Source of the DNA: Perognathus longimembris pacificus
Lineage: Eukaryota > Chordata > Mammalia > Rodentia > Heteromyidae
Reading direction: 5' to 3'
Length of the DNA: 64,000 bases
Assembly (NCBI RefSeq): GCF_023159225.1
Contig: NC_063166.1
Span: 45,625,149-45,689,148 of the forward strand
The position numbers and the translations under genes were made by a program. How positions within the stretch are numbered: position 1 is the first letter of the stretch; every line of letters begins with the position of its first letter. The notes beneath the pieces are model-generated. The model saw nothing but the letters and a program-made list of their open reading frames with translations, was not told the origin of the DNA and ran no database searches. Positions 57,641-64,000 of this stretch are shown in pieces.

Positions 57641-59437
57641 TGAGGGTCAGTGTTTCAATATATGATAGTGAAATGAGGATTCATAACTCAGCTCATAGTC
57701 TTGGCCTTAGGGACCTTTAGAAACAATTCTGTACCAACACTGAAATTTGTCTCCTCTGTGTGTTCCATAGTATCCCCATCCATAATTTGTACCAATTATC
57801 AAATATGTGCTTTCCTTGTTTTAGTTCTTTTTATCTACATTTTCAAAGACTTCTCAGATTTGATTTGCACATCTGTAACCTGATTTTTGTGTGTTTATTT
57901 AACTTGAGCCAACACAGCAGTTTGAAGTTCTTACACCATAATTTTGTGTTGGCCTCAGTGGTTCTCACCCTATTGTGTATGCCATTTGTTACTTTTTTAA
58001 CTTTAGCTTGCATTTATTTTAGTTTTTATTTAGCTATTTTGGTTTTTCTAAATTGTTCTTTCAATTTGCTTTTAAAATGCCCTCTCCTTCTATAGGTTAT
58101 AACATAGTATTAAGATATTTTATTCTAGCACTGGAGTTAGGAGAAATAATTCCATGCTGGAGAGTCTTCTTTAGTACAAATCATACTGATTTATTTTCTG
58201 ATTAAAAATAATAGGACATCTTTTCAGATACGATGTTTTCTGATGTGCAGGCTGGCATATTGGTCCTGTGTCCTGTACTTCTCACATGGACTCCAGCTAT
58301 TTTGTCATTTGATATTATAATCTGGTCATGATTCCTAGTGCAGTGCCAGGTATCAATGCATTCTTTGAGAAAGGTCATCGTCTTATTTTGTCGATGTGTT
58401 ACACTGGGGCAATTGTTATCCACATCCACAGGAATTTTCCATACTTGAGGATAATGCCTACAAGGATTTCACATACACTTCATCTGCAATTATTGGATCA
58501 TCTGGTATTTCTCAGTGATTCTTGTTTCTGACTATATACAGATAAATGGGCTAAAGAGGAAGGAACATCTACTTAGCATTAAAAATAGTACCCAAGACCA
58601 CCTTTTCAATTGGACAGGAAGCTCTATTGTCATGGAGCTCTTAGGAAAAAAGGGGGAAGAATCATCTTCATTGGTAGATGTTGTGGTAAACACCTTCAAA
58701 CATCCTGTCCAGGACAGAGGCTCCTACTGGGCCAGCTGTGGTAAGTATTGACAGCCTACACTGAGAATTGTTCCTGACTGAAGACAGTTTACGCATACTG
58801 CTTAAAAACAGCCAGAAAAGAGGGTGTGACACGGGTGGAGATGCAGAAGCCTTGCTCTCCTTTGGAGGCATCTTCATAACATCATCTGAGCTCCAGAGCT
58901 GATAATTAATTAAACTACCAATCCTCTATCTAATCCTACTTCTCTCACTTTTATGCAGGTATTTGGAACTAGAAAGTTCTTCCCAAAAAGCTCTCACATG
59001 CAAATTTTCCCCAGGGAAAATGACTTAAGAAAGTCTTCTTGTCTACTTTCAGCTGAGGTTCTAGTTGGGTCCCAAATGTATGTTTTAATGACCTCTTCTA
59101 GTCACAGTCGTGTTCTGTTGCCATTGGCTTTCATGAACCTTCTTGCTAATATGTGGCAATAGATGATCTTGTGATCTGAGTTTACCACTGTGCATCTTGC
59201 TGTGCTTTGGGGATATCATGGGGTATAAGTAGGATGGGGTTAGGTTGCTTCAGACACTAGTTGGTTGCCATCAATGTCCAAGTGACACAAATGCATAGCC
59301 CAAGTAAGTGTCAGAAAGTATTATCAAGATGCCATTTTAAGTCATTACCTCTGTCCTCCTAAAATATCCATTACATCCCAGAATATGTATCTCACCCAAA
59401 CTCCTATTTATTTATTCATTGCCTAGAGATTGTTCTA
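57641..59437. other. Nothing recognised
   Basis: A 111-codon plus frame (57760-58095) and several shorter ones have hydrophobic AT-rich composition and no motifs. A GTAAGT at about 58740 after an open stretch looked exon-like, but I could not match it to a protein. Confidence 0.4.
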
Positions 59438-59610
59438 GATCTCAGGAGGCTGAGATCTGAGGAGTGCAATTCCAAGCCAGCCCTGGCAGGGAAGTATGAG
59501 ATACTTTTATTTCCCTTTAACCTCCCCAAATTCCAGAGCTGAAGCTGTGGCTCAAGTGGGAGAGTGCTAGCTTTGAGCATAAAATGTTAGGAACAGGACC
59601 AGTTCAAAAT
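59438..59610 (+). mobile_element. B1-like/Geo SINE
   Basis: TCTCAGGAGGCTGAGATCTG, CCAAGCCAGCCCTGGCAGG, the Geo half GAAGCTGTGGCTCAAGTGG and GTGCTAGCTTTGAGC. Confidence 0.9.
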
Positions 59611-60279
59611 ATTAAGTGTAAATGTGATTATACATTTTTAAAAAGAGACAGAATTAAACAACTGGACAATTTGCTCATAGTCACACAAATACAAAGTTCC
59701 AATATTATGTTGGAAACTATGTTTTTAATGATTCAAGTCCTAAGTTCTCAGTAATTTCTCATGTTTAGCATGTATGTAATAGATAGCATCTTTATTGAAC
59801 AAATTCATACTCTTATGAATCTTCAATTTTGTTTGCTTATTCATTTTTTTATGTAACTTTCAGTCACTCACACCTTGTAAGAGAATTAGCATCAGTAAGC
59901 ATAGAATGTCTCCCAACTGGAGGTCCTTGTTTCTTCCTTTCCAAAAGCAGAACAACCATAAGCGAAATTGCTCTCCTCATAATTTTCCCAATCCCCCAAT
60001 GAGTCCGTTACAGGATTTGTTGCATTAGGCAGAGCTCCAAGGGACTCATGTAATTATTGTGCCTGGAATGACAGCACAAGCATCATTGAAAAAAAAGTGG
60101 CAGTACACTTGAACTTTTTACCATAAAGCATTACCTTCAGCATGCTGGGTTCTATTCATAATGATACAGTGCATTATGATAGTGATATGAGAAATCTCTG
60201 TAGCCCATCTAAACTCAGACTTTCTCTTCTGCAAGTATATGCTGATTAAAATCTATTTTGAACTCATAAAAAATTCTTT
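59611..60279. other. Nothing recognised
   Basis: No gene or repeat that I can support. Confidence 0.4.
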
Positions 60280-60730
60280 CTCAATAGCTATGTACATATG
60301 ATCACATAAGATGATGCTAAGCGAAATGAACTCCAAGTTAGGGAAATAAGTGGTTTATCATTGTTGCTATTATTTTTGACATATATGTGATATTATGCCT
60401 TTTCCTTTTGTCATTCTTTCCTATAATTTTACCCTGAATGTACTGTAACTGATTTTGGTACCCTGGGTATGGTATACACCATTATCAGAACTAGGGAAGG
60501 AAAGGAGAACATCAAAATGGAGAGACAAAGGGTAAAAAGCGAGCCAATGCAGCAGCAATACTTACAAGACAATATGCTGTAAACCAACTGTACAACTGGG
60601 GTGAGGTGTTGTGGAGAAGGGAAGGTGGCAGAAGAAAGAGGGAGGAGGTAACAGTTTGATAAGAAATGTACTCACCGCCTTATGTATGAAAGTGTAACCC
60701 CTCTGTACATCACTTTGACAATAAAAAAAT
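60280..60730 (+). mobile_element. 5'-truncated L1, 3' UTR only
   Basis: CACATAAGATGATGCTAAGCG, AACTAGGGAAGGAAAGGAG, TACTTACAAGACAATATGC, a G-rich tract (about 60598-60650), GTAACCCCTCTGTACATCAC and ACAATAAAAAAAT. TSD uncertain (AAATTCTTTCTC versus AAATTCCTTCTT). Confidence 0.88.
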
Positions 60731-61032
60731 TCCTTCTTCTGATTGATGCAAATTCTGCAATGCTATTTTCTTCCATGTCAATAGTTTTCTCTTTCTCTCA
60801 AAATAAAGATGAAGCTCCTAAAATAAGCCTGGAAAATGATGCTTCCTCAAGCTTCTCTCATTTCTTCTTGCTCACCGCCGTTGTTCAGTCACAGTGATCT
60901 TCTCCCTGGTCCTTGAATTCCCCATGCCCACTCTGTCTTTTGCACTTCTGCATGCATGTTTTACTCCTTGACTCGAATCCTTTGCCCCTCATTTTTGTGT
61001 GTGTGTGCTGTCCTATAGCACTCTCCTTGGGC

Positions 61033-61226
61033 TTTTTTGTTGTTTTTTTTTGCTCAAAGCTAGAATTGTCTAACACTTGAGCCACAGCTCCAATTCTGGC
61101 ATTTTGGTAGTTTCTTGGCAAGAAGTCCCCTGGACTTTTCTGCCCAGACTGGCTTCAAATTGCAATCTTGAGATGTCAGTCTCATGAGTAGTTAGGACTA
61201 CAGGTGTGAGCCTCTAGCACCCAGCT
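61033..61226 (-). mobile_element. B1-like/Geo SINE
   Basis: TTTTTGCTCAAAGCTAG, CTTGAGCCACAGCTCCAATT, CCTGGACTTTTCTGCCCAGA, GTCTCATGAGTAGTTAGGAC and TACAGGTGTGAGCC. The distal Geo end is missing. Confidence 0.88.
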
Positions 61227-62276
61227 GGCCTTTTTCTTTACCAAATCCTATTTATTCCACATGTCTTTTCTGTCTACTTTGTATATTTAAAGAGGCTATA
61301 TTTTTAGGACCAATTTATTAGCACCCAAAGCACTCTTTTGTTGCTTCCCATAATGATCACAGACCCTTTTCTGTGACTGTCTTTTTAGCTAAACCTGTAA
61401 GGTTGTATATACAATGCCTGATTATTTATCACTGTATTTTCATATTGTCCAATATTTAGTAGTTATAAATAAATGATTGAAGAGTTAATGAAAAAAAGGA
61501 ACTTCACAGTAGAGAATAAAAAATACGAAAAGACAACACAATTCGAAAGCACCCACTACCAACTTCTTCAAGGAGAAAATTACATTCATAGAAGAAAAAC
61601 TCCTCAGATTAGCATATCATTTAATTTTCATGCTAACAATAGTATAAATAGCTTTACTTTATAGACAAAAAAGAAAAATCCAAAAATTAGAAGTCAAAGA
61701 TCACAAAGTCATGTACCTCTCAACTAACAGAGGTAAGGTTTCATCAGTGCTTTGCCAATCCAGAGCCTATCTTTCTATATGGTTCCTTTAAGCTTACAAC
61801 AATGATAATGAATTCATGCATTTTCTTCTTTTATTGAACATTTTTTAAAAAGTGAGCTTTATTCTAACTGTAATGGTAACTTTTTCATTTAATAACCACA
61901 ATAATCATGCAGATTTCATTTTTAATCCTGTCTACTAATAAATGAACAAATGAGTTCAGAGTACGGAATCACTGTGCATTTTAACCAATGTCATAGCAAT
62001 CTTAGTCAGCATGAGACCTACATTCTCCTGACCTTACAGCCTATGAGATCAGATGATTGTGCTATTCTTCCAATAGTGCTGGAGGATCTTATATTGCTTT
62101 CCCTCATTTCCCTGGAAGCATGGTGATTTTCAATATGGAGTAGTGACTTTCATTTTATATAGTGAGTGCTTGTTCCTGAGAGCAGAGGCATGGAAGGTTT
62201 TAAATTTATTCTTTAGCTTCTAAGGAAGAAGAGCTTCCACTTGATTTTTATTCTTTTCCTTTTGTTTTTTTAATTT
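61227..62276. other. Mostly unrecognised; possible MIR trace
   Basis: TTAATTTTCATGCTAACAAT ... AAGATCACAAAGTCATG at 61620-61715 is weakly MIR-like on the minus strand. No gene seen. Confidence 0.35.
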
Positions 62277-62331
62277 ATCGTGTGTGTGTGTGCATGCGTG
62301 CACACACATGTATGGGTGTGTATGTATGTGT
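62277..62331. repeat. (GT)n with GCATGC hairpin at a SINE tail
   Basis: GT repeats, then GCATGCGTGC, CACACACATG and more GT. Self-complementary alternating purine-pyrimidine that borders the 3' end of the next SINE. Confidence 0.92.
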
Positions 62332-62541
62332 GCTGGTCCTAGGGCCTGGGCACTGTCCCTGAGCTTTTGTGGTCAAGAGAAGTGTACTACCACTTTGAAC
62401 TACAGTGACATTTCTGGCTCTTTTGTAGTTAATTGGAGATAAGAGTCTCATGGATTTTCCTGCCTAGGGAAGTTTTGGACTGTGATCCTCAAAACTCAGG
62501 CTCCTGAGTAGCTAGGATTAAAGGCATGAGCCACTGGCAAC
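62332..62541 (-). mobile_element. B1-like/Geo SINE
   Basis: CTGGTCCTAGGGCCTGGGCA, TGTCCCTGAGCTTTTGTGG, GTTAATTGGAGATAAGAGTC, CTCCTGAGTAGCTAGG and AAAGGCATGAGCCACTGG. Confidence 0.92.
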
Positions 62542-62720
62542 TTCTACTTCCTTAATATCCTGGGTTCAGTCCAAGTTGGAGACAGCCCTAGGGGTGCTGT
62601 GGGTACCCTACCAGGTATGACACTGGAAGTGTAGCAGGTACCACAAACAAACCTGTCCCCTCACTTCTTAAAGTAGTTAACATACCTACTCATGGTAGGA
62701 ACACATCCTAAGAACCCACT

Positions 62721-62842
62721 TGCTGCTCTTGTTTTTGTGGGTTATGGGACTTGAACTCTGGGACTGGGCACTGTCCCTGAGCTCTTCTGCTGAAGGCTAC
62801 TGCTCTACCACTTGAGCCACAGTGCCACTTCCTGCTGCTCTT
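62721..62842 (-). mobile_element. Geo right-half-only insertion with TSD
   Basis: Contains only Geo (GACTTGAACTCTGGGACTGG, GCACTGTCCCTGAGCTC, CTCTACCACTTGAGCCACAG). It lies between exact copies of TGCTGCTCTT (62721-62730 and 62833-62842). No B1 or ID half is present. Confidence 0.9.
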
Positions 62843-63140
62843 TCTTATATGTAAAAACCAATTCGCTGACAATGGGGCTTAATTCTGGAAGTGGAAGCAT
62901 ATAAAATATATGCTGACATAAACAAATACCCTATCAATTAATCAATAATGAAGTTTATTATGTGCCTAGGAGAAGGACATGTTAAACTTAAAATAATAAG
63001 CTTACTATTGATATGAAAACAGCAATACATAATATTGATAATTAGCGGGTTTCATTTAGTGCCTTTCAAGTTATGTTTAGATATAGTCCTTAATTTGTGC
63101 TCTTTGAGTTTTAGTGAAGAATGAACATACAACTTATATA
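62843..63140. other. Nothing recognised
   Basis: Short AT-rich stretch up to the pseudogene tail. Confidence 0.4.
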
Positions 63141-64000
63141 TTTTTTTACCAGAAAATAAACACCAACTTTATTAAAACAATAGCAACAGAAAGGGTTTCC
63201 AATTTCTCAGCAGAAAAATAACCTGAAACCAGCACCACCTGGTGAGCGTTACCAGATCAAAAGCTCACGTCACATTTGGTGTCCCATGGCGCCCCGCCAC
63301 AGAGGGCCATTAAGGACAAGTGCCATCCGTGGGGCTACCAGAACATGCTTTTCACTGGGGGGTGGCTTCACCCCAATTCCTCAGAGAGAAGTCTGAAAGG
63401 ACATTCTTGTTTAAGTAGAGAGAATATAGCAATGTGGAGAACAGAGCTTGGTTCTTGCATTCAGGAAAATCCACGAACCTATCAATTTCTGATCGTCTGT
63501 CAGACGGCTCTCTGAAGAATCTTACTCCATCCCCACCCATCTGGGTGCGGGTGGGGTGGGGTGGGGTGGGGTGGTGGGGAGGCTGGCAAGTGCCAATGCG
63601 TTAACAGGCAGTTTTGGTGATGCCAGGCTTCGCTCCTTTCTGCTGGAGGGTGGGGGTGGATGTCTTTTCTGGCAGCTGCAGTAGCTCGATGGCGGAGGCT
63701 GGGCTCACCCGCCAATCACCTCTTCTTGAAGCCATATTTTTTACGTTCATAGAACAGATCTGTCTTAGAGCTCCCCAAATTGACAATCTTTGGGCAACCA
63801 TCTCTATCCTTCTCCTGGATGGTGCACTCTTAACAATAGTAGGCATCAGAGACTCCAGGACCTCTACAGATCACACAATGACCCTGGTAAGATCCATAGT
63901 TACACTCATCACAAATGCGCACCAGGGTGCAGGGGCGCACATAGGAGTCACAGATCACACACTTGCCATCACATTTTTCACACAGTCTTCCGATGGCCAC
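63141..64000 (-). pseudogene. PHF5A: Processed pseudogene of PHF5A, partial at window end
   Basis: PHF5A (SF3b14b) is a 110-residue zinc-binding subunit of the SF3b complex in the U2 snRNP. The minus strand from 64000 reads, without introns, [20 protein letters not shown] and onward to YGFKKR and a TGA at 63716-63718. This covers about residues 17-110; the first part lies beyond the window. Damage: codon 73, lysine in PHF5A (YYCKEC), is TAA at 63830-63832; the segment normally read QGRCVICGG is QGHCVICRG. Downstream is a 3' UTR-like stretch with AATAAA (reverse of TTTATT near 63169-63174) and a short T-run (63141-63147) as a worn poly(A). Loss of introns over several exons plus the tail marks a retrocopy. 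The stop removes the C-terminal third, so no functional product is expected. The missing 5' end prevents a TSD check. Confidence 0.93.
63546..63582. repeat. (GGGGT)n in the pseudogene 3' UTR
   Basis: Repeated GGTGGGGTGGGGT units that can form a G-quadruplex on the plus strand. It may be local expansion after retroposition. Confidence 0.9.

Noticed and set aside
58515..58751. Possible exon followed by GTAAGT near 58740
   Set aside because: I found no matching acceptor, no recognisable protein and no further exons; one donor-like motif is expected by chance.
1..64000. A new multi-gene system
   Set aside because: There is no cluster of genes to form one. Everything long and coding-like is L1, a PHF5A retrocopy or simple repeat.

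Overview
This window reads as rodent nuclear DNA, and specifically as Geomyoidea (kangaroo rats, pocket mice, pocket gophers). The reason is its SINEs. Many copies have a left monomer like the rodent ID element (tRNA-Ala derived, with the pol III box B motif GGTTCGATTCC) joined to a right monomer containing GCTGTGGCTCAAGTGG. That is the published IDL-Geo family of this superfamily. A second dimer joins a B1/Alu-like left part (CTCAGGAGGCTGAGATC) to the same Geo right monomer. I see no complete host protein-coding gene, no tRNA or rRNA gene, no CRISPR array and no operon. This is an AT-rich, gene-poor interval (intergenic, or possibly deep intron) shaped by retrotransposition.

Layout. 1-9112: simple repeats, an L1 3' end, one IDL-Geo and one B1-Geo SINE, and two old MaLR (MLT1-type) LTR relics. 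9113-16289: a full-length but disabled L1 on the minus strand with an exact 15-bp target-site duplication (TSD), a GC-rich 5' UTR holding a four-copy repeat of about 54 bp, ORF1, and ORF2 in pieces. 16349-22650: SINEs, a MIR and an old L1. 22650-25972: a nested composite in which a SINE is split by a 5'-inverted L1, whose inverted arm is split again by two further L1 insertions. One of those appears to carry a 3' transduction that itself contains a SINE. 26000-32400: simple repeats, SINEs, an L1 tail and much unassigned sequence. 32378-36000: a 5'-truncated L1, a 5'-inverted L1 inside a SINE, and more SINEs. 36000-43300: mostly unassigned, with one L1 tail and a 37-bp direct repeat. 43357-46918: a second young 5'-inverted L1 abutting a SINE with overlapping TSDs, another SINE, and an L1 tail. 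47000-63100: SINEs, microsatellites, a 210-bp CCT-rich tract, MLT1 relics and two L1 3' ends. 63141-64000: a processed pseudogene of PHF5A (splicing factor SF3b subunit), cut by the window end.

What the pieces do together: L1 ORF2p supplies reverse transcriptase and endonuclease, and Geo SINEs and processed pseudogenes use that machinery in trans. The TSDs, poly(A) tails, 5' truncations and 5' inversions seen here are its footprints. I found no undescribed gene system. The most informative material is the nested insertion history, the apparent 3' transduction, the insertions made only of the Geo right half, and microsatellites that start at Geo tails.
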